DNA of 6,317 nucleotides from Paludibacter sp. (GTDB lineage Bacteria; Bacteroidota; Bacteroidia; Bacteroidales; Paludibacteraceae). Location: contig JAITXR010000014.1 of NCBI GenBank assembly GCA_031284665.1, forward strand, positions 1 through 6,317, read 5' to 3'. Every line of letters starts with the position of its first letter. The stretch's first letter is position 1. The notes beneath the pieces are model-generated. The model saw nothing but the letters and a program-made list of their open reading frames with translations, made no database searches and was not told the DNA's origin. Position numbers and translations under genes: made by a program. Of the stretch, positions 1-5,673 are shown piece by piece.

Positions 1-1254
1 GTCGTTGATAATATTTTGCAAACCTTGCGGAAGTTTTGAAAAATCATCATTGAGAAAATCGAATTGAAAAACATGGTCATCCAACATATTTGCGCCGTTT
101 TTTATACGGTCGCGCATCACATCAACGTCTTGTTTATCCAAAGTCGAAGCCCAAATGTTGTATTTATTTGTAAGTCCGGCGAGCAAATTTCCTGTTCCTG
201 CGGCGCAGTCCCACACATAATATTCGTCCTGCCAGTCTTTGCCAAGCACGTCTGCAATGTAGCGTTGCGAAAGTTCCACCCAAATTTGCGGCGTAAAAAA
301 ACTTCCTTTTCGCTCGCGCACATCTTGCGGAACAAGCAAATCGCGGCGATTTACAATATAATCCCAATATTCCTCACGTGGCGGACGTTCGTATTTATTC
401 CAAAATTGCGTGTGCGCCTTTTGGCTATCGGAAAATTCGGCTCTACTGCTTGTAAATAAACCCGTTTCGCTGATTTTTCGGTCGATTTCGTAAAAATTGG
501 AATGGAGCAACACAAAAAGTTTTTCCTTAATAGTGGAATTTTCGGCAGAAAGCAGGTCGGCAAGATAAAAATCGCCATCAATAATGCCTGCTTTTTTTAC
601 CGTGTCCCAATTTACGCCAATCGAAGGTTTGACAGTTTGCAGCCATTTGTTGTAAATGGTAATGAAATTATTTTTGTCGATTTGCGTTTTTGAAATGTTT
701 GCTTTCCCAACAATGAAGTTTTCGCAAATAAATTTTTTCAGTTCTTTTTCGTCTGTTTCAAAATTAAAAAGGTAAGTTTCCCAAGGAATGTCGTTGCTCA
801 GAATTTTCTCAATTTGCCCGTAAACTTGTTTAAATTCGCGAGTTTCGCTGTTCGATGGCGTGATTTTCCAGTTAAAATCGTTTTGGTAAAAAATATGCTG
901 AATTTCGCTGTATGGCACAAAAGCAATTTTCTCGTTGTCGTAACAGCCCAAAAACGGCGGCGGCATAATTTCGTCAAAAGTGCGTGCCTTGCCGATTGTA
1001 AGCACAAGTTGCGTGAGCATTGCACAAATATCTGTCGGTTTTTGCTTCGCTTCTGCCCACAACAAATATTGTTCGTCTTGTAGGGACGTTGTTTGCAACG
1101 CAGCCACGGTTGTTTTTTGTTTTACGGCAAAATCAATTTTACCTAAAATTTTCGTGCAATCGAATTTCGAAAAATAATCTTGCGTTACCTTGTTTTTTAT
1201 TTCTTCTTCAAGAATATTGGAGTATTTCATTTCAAAAAATATTTTTTCAATCAC
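1..1254 (-). CDS. Type IIG-like restriction-modification enzyme, N-terminal part (3' end beyond window)
   Basis: This minus-strand frame is open from a GTG at 1254 to the left edge, giving 418 codons without a stop and no C-terminus. It is probably a single-chain enzyme that both cuts and methylates DNA. Residues numbered from the GTG: a PD-(D/E)xK-like nuclease region has KID (Asp41) and, after a loop, WAEAK (Glu68, Lys70), then IGKARTFD at 87-94. A long middle region follows. The class I adenine-methyltransferase part begins with motif X, KGSFFTP, at 316-322. The SAM-binding motif I, DCAAGTGNLL, is at 349-358, an acidic motif II-like Asp is near 373, and FDF is at 398-400. The catalytic NPPY motif and the target recognition domain would lie outside the window. 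GTG 1254 is chosen because AAGGAG lies 7 bases upstream; ATG 1230 is the alternative. It is divergent from rsmG. The enzyme class is a family inference from motifs; specificity cannot be read. Confidence 0.8.
   Translation of the reverse strand, partial: MIEKIFFEMKYSNILEEEIKNKVTQDYFSKFDCTKILGKIDFAVKQKTTVAALQTTSLQDEQYLLWAEAKQKPTDICAMLTQLVLTIGKARTFDEIMPPPFLGCYDNEKIAFVPYSEIQHIFYQNDFNWKITPSNSETREFKQVYGQIEKILSNDIPWETYLFNFETDEKELKKFICENFIVGKANISKTQIDKNNFITIYNKWLQTVKPSIGVNWDTVKKAGIIDGDFYLADLLSAENSTIKEKLFVLLHSNFYEIDRKISETGLFTSSRAEFSDSQKAHTQFWNKYERPPREEYWDYIVNRRDLLVPQDVRERKGSFFTPQIWVELSQRYIADVLGKDWQDEYYVWDCAAGTGNLLAGLTNKYNIWASTLDKQDVDVMRDRIKNGANMLDDHVFQFDFLNDDFSKLPQGLQNIIND
1069..1112. repeat. Palindromic repeat-like segment inside the restriction enzyme gene
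   Basis: The plus strand reads GTAGGGACGTTG-TTTG-CAACG from 1080 to 1100, with CGTTG (1087-1091) and CAACG (1096-1100) as arms around a 4-base loop. It resembles, from memory, one half and the centre of dispersed GTAGGGACGTTG...CAACGTCCCTAC palindromes. It is read through in frame as about ten residues, VAALQTTSLQ (50-59 from the GTG), between the nuclease Asp41 and the ExK motif at 68-70. Confidence 0.35.
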
Positions 1255-1261
1255 AAAGATA

Positions 1262-1267
1262 CTCCTT
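1262..1267 (-). promoter_or_regulatory. Shine-Dalgarno sequence deciding the GTG start of the restriction enzyme gene
   Basis: On the minus strand this reads AAGGAG, 7 bases before GTG at 1254-1252. The in-frame ATG at 1230-1228 has only an AT-rich run before it. No other gene in the window has such a site, so it is unusual here and favours the GTG start. Confidence 0.55.
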
Positions 1268-1290
1268 TTCTTGTTTTTCTCGAAAAAACA

Positions 1291-1298
1291 CAAAAATA
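1291..1298 (-). promoter_or_regulatory. Candidate -7 box for the restriction enzyme gene
   Basis: The minus strand reads TATTTTTG, a full match to the Bacteroidetes -7 consensus TAnnTTTG. It would put transcription start near 1285, about 30 bases before the GTG. No TTTG -33 element stands at the expected distance, so the promoter may be weak or activator-dependent. Confidence 0.4.
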
Positions 1299-1316
1299 GT
1301 TTTCCACAATATTTTT

Positions 1317-1324
1317 TAACTTTG
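1317..1324 (+). promoter_or_regulatory. Candidate upstream -7 box, rsmG direction
   Basis: TAACTTTG fully matches TAnnTTTG and is followed by CCGTTTCAA, the same bases that follow the fabG -7 box. No -33 TTTG is visible about 19 bases upstream. It could be a second rsmG promoter, about 100 bases from the start codon, or chance in AT-rich DNA. Confidence 0.3.
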
Positions 1325-1328
1325 CCGT

Positions 1329-1344
1329 TTCAATGCTCATTGAA
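1329..1344. repeat. Inverted repeat, possible operator, in the divergent intergenic region
   Basis: TTCAATG and CATTGAA form 7-base perfect arms around a 2-base centre (CT). The short centre suits a dimeric protein-binding site better than an RNA hairpin. It lies between the restriction enzyme gene and rsmG, just upstream of the minus-strand promoter region and at the predicted start point of the plus-strand box at 1317. No regulator gene is visible in the window. Confidence 0.4.
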
Positions 1345-1387
1345 TTATATGTTTTTTCTGCTAACAAGAAATTTGTTCCCTTTTTAT

Positions 1388-1418
1388 TTTGTTAATCGGG
1401 TAAAGTACAGTATTTTTG
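1388..1418 (+). promoter_or_regulatory. Promoter of rsmG (TTTG -33 and TATTTTTG -7)
   Basis: TTTG at 1388-1391 is followed after 19 bases by TATTTTTG at 1411-1418. Both match the Bacteroidetes primary sigma consensus in sequence and spacing. The predicted start, near 1424, leaves a leader of only about 8 bases before the ATG at 1432. Confidence 0.65.
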
Positions 1419-1431
1419 TAAAAAAAATTAT

Positions 1432-2052
1432 ATGGATTTACTATTAAAATATTTTCCTGATTTGACTGCCGAACAGCATCGCCAATTTGCATTGCTGTAC
1501 GATTTATATTACGATTGGAATGCAAAAATAAATGTTATTTCGCGCAAAGACATCGAAAATCTATACGAGCATCACGTTCTACATTCGTTGGCAATCGCTA
1601 AATTCTTGAATTTCAAAGATAAAACATTAGTGTTGGATATTGGTACAGGTGGCGGATTTCCTGCAATTCCGCTGGCAATCCTTTTTCCGCAAGTGCGATT
1701 TACGGCTGTTGATTCCATACGAAAAAAGATATTAGTTGCTAACGAAATTGCCAAATCTATTGATTTGCAGAATATTACATTTAAGGTTTTACGCGCCGAA
1801 GAAGAAAAAAATAAATACGATTTTGTTGTAAGTCGCGCAGTGATGCCACTTGCCGATTTTGTAAAACTTGTGCAGAAAAACGTAAAACATCAAAATTTCA
1901 ATGCTTTACCGAATGGAATAATCTGTCTCAAAGGAGGCGAAATTGAACACGAGGCGCAGCAATTCCAAAAAATTGCGGAAATTTACGAAATTGCAGATAT
2001 GTTTTCGGAAGAATATTTTAAGACAAAAAAAATAGTTTATTTACCAATCTAA
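1432..2052 (+). CDS. rsmG: 16S rRNA (guanine(527)-N7)-methyltransferase RsmG (GidB)
   Basis: RsmG uses SAM to methylate N7 of G527 in the 530 loop of 16S rRNA in the small ribosomal subunit; its loss is known to give low-level streptomycin resistance in several bacteria. The 206-residue protein has the family's usual length. NVISRKD (34-40) with LYEHHVLHSLA (44-54) is the family's N-terminal signature. The SAM-binding loop VLDIGTGGGFP is at 67-77, the acidic strand-2 motif AVDSIRKK at 92-99, VVSRAV at 132-137 and LKGG at 166-169. The ATG at 1432 follows the promoter closely and lies in an A/T-rich leader without a Shine-Dalgarno site. The gene appears to be transcribed alone: the next gene starts 189 bases later with its own -7 box. 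The identity is recognised from family motifs and nothing appears missing. Confidence 0.96.
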   Translation: MDLLLKYFPDLTAEQHRQFALLYDLYYDWNAKINVISRKDIENLYEHHVLHSLAIAKFLNFKDKTLVLDIGTGGGFPAIPLAILFPQVRFTAVDSIRKKILVANEIAKSIDLQNITFKVLRAEEEKNKYDFVVSRAVMPLADFVKLVQKNVKHQNFNALPNGIICLKGGEIEHEAQQFQKIAEIYEIADMFSEEYFKTKKIVYLPI

Positions 2053-2110
2053 GTAATGTAAAATGCTGCAACATACAAACTTACAATTATTTATAAAATA
2101 AGTAATGTAA
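2050..2110 (+). repeat. 12-base direct repeat downstream of rsmG
   Basis: TAAGTAATGTAA occurs exactly at 2050-2061, where its first three bases are the rsmG stop codon, and again at 2099-2110. The core AATGTAAAATG at 2055-2065 recurs at 3330-3340 downstream of aroC. The composition is low complexity, so chance or simple slippage is possible. Confidence 0.4.
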
Positions 2111-2128
2111 CATTATTTTACTCTTATT
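2097..2128 (+). other. AT-rich inverted repeat between rsmG and aroC, weak terminator candidate
   Basis: AATAAG at 2097-2102 can pair with CTTATT at 2123-2128, and TAATG at 2103-2107 with CATTA at 2111-2115, leaving a bulge. All pairs but one or two are A-T, and no U-run follows, so it does not look like a normal intrinsic terminator. The rest of the gap up to 2241 holds only the aroC promoter box. Confidence 0.2.
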
Positions 2129-2174
2129 ACATAGAAACAACTCCGAAGAAGAAATTTTATATCGATTTTTTATT

Positions 2175-2182
2175 TATTTTTG
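2175..2182 (+). promoter_or_regulatory. Candidate -7 box for aroC
   Basis: TATTTTTG matches TAnnTTTG completely and would start transcription near 2188, giving a leader of about 54 bases. The -33 region has only TTTT at 2154-2157, so the assignment rests on the -7 box and position. Confidence 0.4.
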
Positions 2183-2241
2183 TCTTTTCAAAATAAAAAC
2201 ACTCTTCCGGTTAATATTATTACGTTATCAATACTTAAATT

Positions 2242-3309
2242 ATGTCGAACACAATCGGTAAATTATTTACATTCACATCCTTTGGCGAATCGCACGGCGT
2301 GGCTATTGGCGGAGTTATCGACGGTTGTCCGGCAGGATTACTGCTCGATATGGATTTTGTTCAAAGCGAACTCGACCGTCGCCGCCCGGGGCAATCGGAA
2401 ATCACTACCGAGCGAGCGGAAAGCGACAAAGTAGAGTTTCTGTCGGGCATTTTCGAGGGGAAAACTACCGGCGCGCCAATCGCTTTTATTATTCACAATA
2501 CCAATTCGCAAAGCAAGGATTACGAACATTTACGCAATGTTTATCGCCCGTCGCACGCCGATTTTACTTACAGTCAAAAATATGGAATCCGCGATTATCG
2601 TGGCGGAGGGCGCAGTTCGGCTCGCGAAACTGCAACGCGAGTTGTGGCAGGTGCGGTGGCAAAACTTGTTCTGCGCCAAAAGGGAATTTCAATCAACGCT
2701 TTCACTTCGCAAGTAGGGCATATTGCCATTTCGAATGACATAAATAATCTCGATTTGTCGTTAACAGAAAGCAATACTGTTCGTTGCCCCGAGCCGGATA
2801 CAGCGCAAAAAATGTTTGATTATATTAGCGCGATAAAACGCGAAGGCGACAGTATTGGAGGCATTGTAACTTGCGTTATTAACAATATGCCAACAGGTAT
2901 TGGCGAGCCAATTTTCGACAAACTTAATGCCCGACTTGCTGCGGCAATGTTGTCGATAAATGCAGCGCACGGTTTCGATTATGGCAGTGGTTTTGAAGGA
3001 GTTGCACTTCGTGGCTCGGAAACAAACGACAATTTTTTTATCGATAATAATAATAATATTTCGACAAAAACTAATAACTCGGGAGGCATTCAGGGCGGAA
3101 TAAGCAACGGTCAACAAATTTATTTCCGCGTGTTATTCAAACCCACTGCAACAATTTTCAAAACGCAACAAACAGTAAATACTGCCGGTGAAAACGTTGA
3201 ACTTGCGGCGCACGGCAGACACGACCCATGCGTTGTCCCGCGCGCTGTGCCAATAGTGGAAGCAATGGCGGCAATGACAATACTTGATTTGATGATGGAA
3301 AAAAATTGA
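2242..3309 (+). CDS. aroC: Chorismate synthase
   Basis: AroC is the last enzyme of the shikimate pathway. It converts 5-enolpyruvylshikimate-3-phosphate to chorismate in the cytoplasm and needs reduced FMN. The 355-residue length is normal. All three family signatures are present: GESHG at 15-19 continuing through DGCPAG (27-32); [18 protein letters not shown] spanning 117-134; and [17 protein letters not shown] spanning 326-342. The conserved histidines are His18 and His105 (RPSHADFTY, 102-110). [14 protein letters not shown] at 277-290 is another conserved flavin/substrate region. The ATG at 2242 gives the normal [19 protein letters not shown] start. The gene stands alone, with no other shikimate gene in view. 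One oddity is an Asn run (269-272) encoded by repeated AAT in a variable loop. Identity is certain at family level; activity is inferred from intact motifs. Confidence 0.98.
   Translation: MSNTIGKLFTFTSFGESHGVAIGGVIDGCPAGLLLDMDFVQSELDRRRPGQSEITTERAESDKVEFLSGIFEGKTTGAPIAFIIHNTNSQSKDYEHLRNVYRPSHADFTYSQKYGIRDYRGGGRSSARETATRVVAGAVAKLVLRQKGISINAFTSQVGHIAISNDINNLDLSLTESNTVRCPEPDTAQKMFDYISAIKREGDSIGGIVTCVINNMPTGIGEPIFDKLNARLAAAMLSINAAHGFDYGSGFEGVALRGSETNDNFFIDNNNNISTKTNNSGGIQGGISNGQQIYFRVLFKPTATIFKTQQTVNTAGENVELAAHGRHDPCVVPRAVPIVEAMAAMTILDLMMEKN
3043..3060 (+). repeat. aroC: AAT trinucleotide run inside aroC
   Basis: GATAATAATAATAATATT contains four tandem AAT units and encodes Asp-Asn-Asn-Asn-Asn-Ile at residues 268-273, in a variable loop before the conserved TNNSGG segment. 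Length changes by whole codons here would probably be tolerated. Confidence 0.6.
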
Positions 3310-3320
3310 ACAAATATATA

Positions 3321-3347
3321 TTAATGTAGAATGTAAAATGTAAAATT
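3321..3347 (+). repeat. Short degenerate AATGTAAA repeats downstream of aroC
   Basis: AATGTAG, AATGTAAA and ATGTAAA follow one another from about 3323, shortly after the aroC stop. The block shares AATGTAAAATG with the region after rsmG. No hairpin terminator is visible between 3310 and 3377. Confidence 0.35.
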
Positions 3348-3377
3348 TAGGAATTGATAAGACTACTAATTAGGTAA

Positions 3378-3448
3378 CTATTCAAACTATTCAAACTATT
3401 CAAACTTTATAACTTTACAAACTATTCAAACTTATTGAACTTATTAAA
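3378..3448 (+). repeat. Tandem array of 9-base repeats (CTATTCAAA) ending at a start codon
   Basis: Eight units fill this stretch. Units 1-3 (3378-3404) and unit 6 (3422-3430) are exact CTATTCAAA. Unit 4 (3405-3412) has 8 bases, and units 5, 7 and 8 are variants (CTTTACAAA, CTTATTGAA, CTTATTAAA). The last base before the ATG of the lipid kinase gene is the last base of the array. The array therefore forms that gene's leader and probably part of its promoter. The nearest -7-like box inside it, TAACTTTA at 3410-3417, has one mismatch to TAnnTTTG and no -33 element. Confidence 0.85.
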
Positions 3449-4378
3449 ATGTCAACACAAAATTGGGGAATAATAATAAATCCCAAATCGGGCAAAAAGA
3501 AATTTCGCCGTCAACGCCGATTGTTGTTCAAAACGCTGAGAAACAACAATATAACTTTTGATTATCGCATAACTCAGTTTGTAGGACACGCATCCGAAAT
3601 TGCGCGTTATTATGTCGAAAATGGCTACAAAAACATTCTTGTTCTTGGGGGCGACGGCACTGTGAGCGAAACTGTAAACGGAATTTTTTCTGCCAAAATA
3701 GACAATACTGCCGATCTCACTCTTGCCCTCATTCCTCGCGGCACAGGCAACGATTGGGCACGTTTTTGGGGATTGACGCGCGATGGCAAAAAATCGCTCG
3801 AAGTATTTTTGCGTGGCAAAACTCAAATTATTGATATTGGCAAAATTGATTATTCGATTGAGAAAAAACAGTTTTCACACTTTTTTATCAATTCTATTGG
3901 CTTTGGGCTTGATGCAAAAGTGGTGGATGTTACTCATAAACTCAAAAACTTTTTCGGCAGTCATTCGTTTTTATACTTCATTGCGCTACTGACAGCGGTT
4001 TTTACGTATCGCTCGCATAAACTTTCGATTACATCGCACGAAAAAACGTTTCGCAGCCGTATGTTTACAATGAATATTGCCAACGGATGCTACAGCGGTG
4101 GCGGTTTGAAACAAAATCCAAATGCAGTCCCAACCGATGGTTTGCTCGATGTAATGCTCGCAAGTGTCCCTACTTTTTGGGATATTATTACGGCTATTAC
4201 GGCACTTGTTCGCGGTAAATTTCTCGAACATCATATTATTTCGTCGTTTCGCACGCAAAAACTTCAAATAATTTGCGACCGTAAAGCCCAAATCGAAGCC
4301 GATGGAATTTTAATCAATGGCTTTAATCCTTTTACTATCAGCATATTACCTAATGCAATAAAAATGCTTGTGCCGTAA
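3449..4378 (+). CDS. Diacylglycerol kinase family lipid kinase (YegS/DgkB-like)
   Basis: This is a soluble or membrane-associated ATP-dependent lipid kinase of the DAGK catalytic-domain family, which phosphorylates diacylglycerol or related lipids. The 309-residue length fits. The nucleotide-binding N-terminal domain shows IIINPKSGKK (8-17), the family hallmark GGDGTVSETVNG (67-78) and PRGTGNDWAR (96-105). The C-terminal beta-sandwich domain shows INSIGFGLDA (147-156), NGCYSGGGLKQNPNAVPTDG (212-231) and IEADG (282-286). The ATG at 3449 is the natural start: GIIINPKSG follows at once, as in the family, and it lies directly behind the 9-base array. No Shine-Dalgarno site is present. The gene is followed 109 bases later by fabG with its own promoter, so both concern lipids but are probably not one operon. 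The exact lipid substrate cannot be read from the sequence. Confidence 0.93.
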   Translation: MSTQNWGIIINPKSGKKKFRRQRRLLFKTLRNNNITFDYRITQFVGHASEIARYYVENGYKNILVLGGDGTVSETVNGIFSAKIDNTADLTLALIPRGTGNDWARFWGLTRDGKKSLEVFLRGKTQIIDIGKIDYSIEKKQFSHFFINSIGFGLDAKVVDVTHKLKNFFGSHSFLYFIALLTAVFTYRSHKLSITSHEKTFRSRMFTMNIANGCYSGGGLKQNPNAVPTDGLLDVMLASVPTFWDIITAITALVRGKFLEHHIISSFRTQKLQIICDRKAQIEADGILINGFNPFTISILPNAIKMLVP

Positions 4379-4386
4379 AATTTTAC
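4375..4386. repeat. 12-base perfect palindrome over the lipid kinase stop codon
   Basis: GTAAAATTTTAC is self-complementary and includes the TAA stop at 4376-4378. It has no loop and few G-C pairs, so it is unlikely to work as a terminator. No other terminator candidate is seen before the fabG promoter. Confidence 0.3.
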
Positions 4387-4428
4387 AAAATCTTAAAAAT
4401 TGGCATTACAGTTTTTACAACATTATTT

Positions 4429-4458
4429 TTTGCAAGTAAAAATTTTTCGCTACTTTTG
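4429..4458 (+). promoter_or_regulatory. Promoter of fabG (TTTG -33 and TACTTTTG -7)
   Basis: TTTG at 4429-4432 and TACTTTTG at 4451-4458 are separated by 18 bases and match the Bacteroidetes -33/-7 consensus. The predicted start near 4464 leaves a leader of about 24 bases that is almost all A. The spacer contains the palindrome AAAAATTTTT (4438-4447). Confidence 0.7.
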
Positions 4459-4487
4459 CCGTTTCAAAACATAAAAAACAAAATAAA

Positions 4488-5234
4488 ATGAAACTATTAG
4501 AAGGAAAAGTTGCACTTGTTACAGGCGCAGCACGCGGCATTGGAAAAGCCATTGCCCTTAAATTTGCCAGCGAAGGCGCAGATATTGCATTTACCGATTT
4601 GAATATCGACGAAAATGCGCTTAATACCCAAAAAGAAATAGAGGCTTACGGCGTTAAAGCAAAGGCTTATGCGTCAAATGCTGCACTTTATGACGACACT
4701 CATGGCATTGTGGAGCAAATCCATAAAGAATTTGGACATATTGATATTCTTGTGAACAACGCCGGAATTACAAAAGACGGACTGCTAATGCGTATGAGCG
4801 AACTACAATGGGACGCTGTGATAAATGTAAATCTGAAATCGGCTTTCAACTTTATTCACGCCTGCACGCCAATAATGATGAAACAAAAATCGGGCAGCAT
4901 AATTAATATGAGTTCGGTAGTGGGAGTGTCGGGCAATGCCGGACAGGCAAATTACTCAGCCTCGAAAGCCGGACTGATTGGACTTGCAAAATCGGTAGCA
5001 AAGGAACTTGGAGCGCGAGGAATACGTGCTAACGCCATTGCACCCGGATTTATCGAAACCGAAATGACTCACGCACTTACCGACGAACAGCGCGCAAAAT
5101 GGGCTGAAATAATTCCTCTACGACGCGGCGGCTCACCCGACGAAGTGGCAAAAACCGCTCTTTTCCTTGCCTCCGACTTATCGTCGTATGTAAGCGGGCA
5201 GGTGATACACGTTTGCGGCGGAATGAATACTTAA
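4488..5234 (+). CDS. fabG: 3-oxoacyl-[acyl-carrier-protein] reductase FabG
   Basis: FabG is the NADPH-dependent ketoreductase of type II fatty acid synthesis, reducing 3-oxoacyl-ACP to 3-hydroxyacyl-ACP in the cytoplasm. The 248-residue protein is a classical short-chain dehydrogenase of normal FabG length. It has TGAARGIG (12-19) for cofactor binding and NNAG (90-93). The catalytic tetrad is Asn115 (in NVNL), Ser143 (in NMSSVVG), Tyr156 and Lys160 (YSASK). [10 protein letters not shown] at 185-194 and the C-terminal [13 protein letters not shown] are typical of FabG. The ATG at 4488 gives the normal [13 protein letters not shown] opening after an A-rich leader. No fabD, fabF or acpP is adjacent, so the gene stands apart from a fab cluster; an SDR with another substrate is possible but less likely given the close FabG-like motifs. 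Confidence 0.93.
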   Translation: MKLLEGKVALVTGAARGIGKAIALKFASEGADIAFTDLNIDENALNTQKEIEAYGVKAKAYASNAALYDDTHGIVEQIHKEFGHIDILVNNAGITKDGLLMRMSELQWDAVINVNLKSAFNFIHACTPIMMKQKSGSIINMSSVVGVSGNAGQANYSASKAGLIGLAKSVAKELGARGIRANAIAPGFIETEMTHALTDEQRAKWAEIIPLRRGGSPDEVAKTALFLASDLSSYVSGQVIHVCGGMNT

Positions 5235-5241
5235 TGCGAAT

Positions 5242-5257
5242 CAAACTATTTCGTTTG
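5242..5257 (+). terminator. Weak stem-loop after fabG
   Basis: CAAAC (5242-5246) pairs with GTTTG (5253-5257) around a 6-base loop, beginning 8 bases after the fabG stop. The stem has only two G-C pairs and is followed by TCTTGT rather than a T-run. It may be a poor terminator or have no function, so read-through into the next gene is likely. Confidence 0.2.
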
Positions 5258-5299
5258 TCTTGTAAAATAGTGCTGTACAAATACTTAAAAACACACAAA

Positions 5300-5629
5300 A
5301 TGAAACAAATGAAAATGAAATGCTATCATTACATTGCAGCATTTTTCGCGGGCGGCTTTCTGACAAATGCCGTCCCGCATTTTGTTAATGGAATTTCGGG
5401 TAATGCTTTTCCAACACCATTTGCCACGCCTCACGGAGTAGGACTTTCGTCGCCGCTGACCAATGTTTTATGGGCGTTGTTTAATTTGCTTGTCGGCTAT
5501 TTGCTTTTTCGAGCGAGCAAAACAACTTCTAAAAATTGGTTATCATTGTTGATTTTCTTTCTTGGGATTGCATTTATCAGCATTTATTTAAGCATTATTT
5601 TTGTAAATAAGGCAACTAATACAATATAA
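5300..5629 (+). CDS. Small conserved-looking three-helix membrane protein, function unknown
   Basis: This encodes a 109-residue hydrophobic protein. Three likely membrane helices lie at about 9-26, 52-71 and 80-102. Between the first two is a Pro/Gly-rich loop with NAVPHFVNGISG (23-34), FPTPFATPHGVGLSSP (37-52) and then NVLWALFNLLVGY (55-67). I recall related sequences of similar size with this PHFVNG...FPTPFA...GLSSP...NVLW pattern as uncharacterised membrane proteins in diverse bacteria, but I know no function or gene name. ATG 5300 is chosen because it follows an A-rich leader. The same frame extends upstream to an ATG at 5213, but that lies inside fabG and would add a basic stretch. ATGs at 5309 and 5315 are also possible. 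No promoter box is seen in the 65-base gap, so it may be cotranscribed with fabG. Confidence 0.8.
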   Translation: MKQMKMKCYHYIAAFFAGGFLTNAVPHFVNGISGNAFPTPFATPHGVGLSSPLTNVLWALFNLLVGYLLFRASKTTSKNWLSLLIFFLGIAFISIYLSIIFVNKATNTI

Positions 5630-5630
5630 A

Positions 5631-5645
5631 CGCAAAGTCGCAAAG
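5631..5645 (+). repeat. Direct CGCAAAG repeat, possible copy of a dispersed intergenic element
   Basis: CGCAAAG occurs at 5631-5637 and 5639-5645, in the context AACGCAAAGTCGCAAAGACACTAA, which begins at the stop of the membrane protein gene. I recall AACGCAAAGACGCAAAGACGC-type sequences as dispersed non-coding repeats in environmental bacterial genomes; that is memory, not a search result. Only this one copy lies in the window. Confidence 0.45.
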
Positions 5646-5673
5646 ACACTAAAAAAACACCAACTTTGTAAAA

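Noticed and set aside
64..1319. Several plus-strand open frames of 60-130 codons
   Set aside because: They lie opposite the continuous minus-strand restriction enzyme frame, have no recognisable domains, and look like antisense shadows.
2097..2128. Intrinsic terminator after rsmG
   Set aside because: The stem is almost only A-T, is bulged, and has no U-run after it; kept only as a weak inverted repeat.
2180..2434. An 84-codon plus-strand frame overlapping the start of aroC
   Set aside because: It runs out of frame through the conserved aroC N-terminus and begins inside the aroC -7 box; its composition is not protein-like.
3310..3377. Terminator or RNA gene after aroC
   Set aside because: No G-C stem or recognisable RNA fold is seen; the stretch is AT-rich with short degenerate repeats.
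3378..3448. CRISPR array
   Set aside because: The repeated unit is 9 bases and directly tandem, with no spacers.
5213..5299. Upstream ATG that would lengthen the small membrane protein by 29 residues
   Set aside because: It lies inside fabG, has no leader signal, and the extra residues are basic and unlike the rest. ATG 5300 follows an A-rich leader typical of this window.
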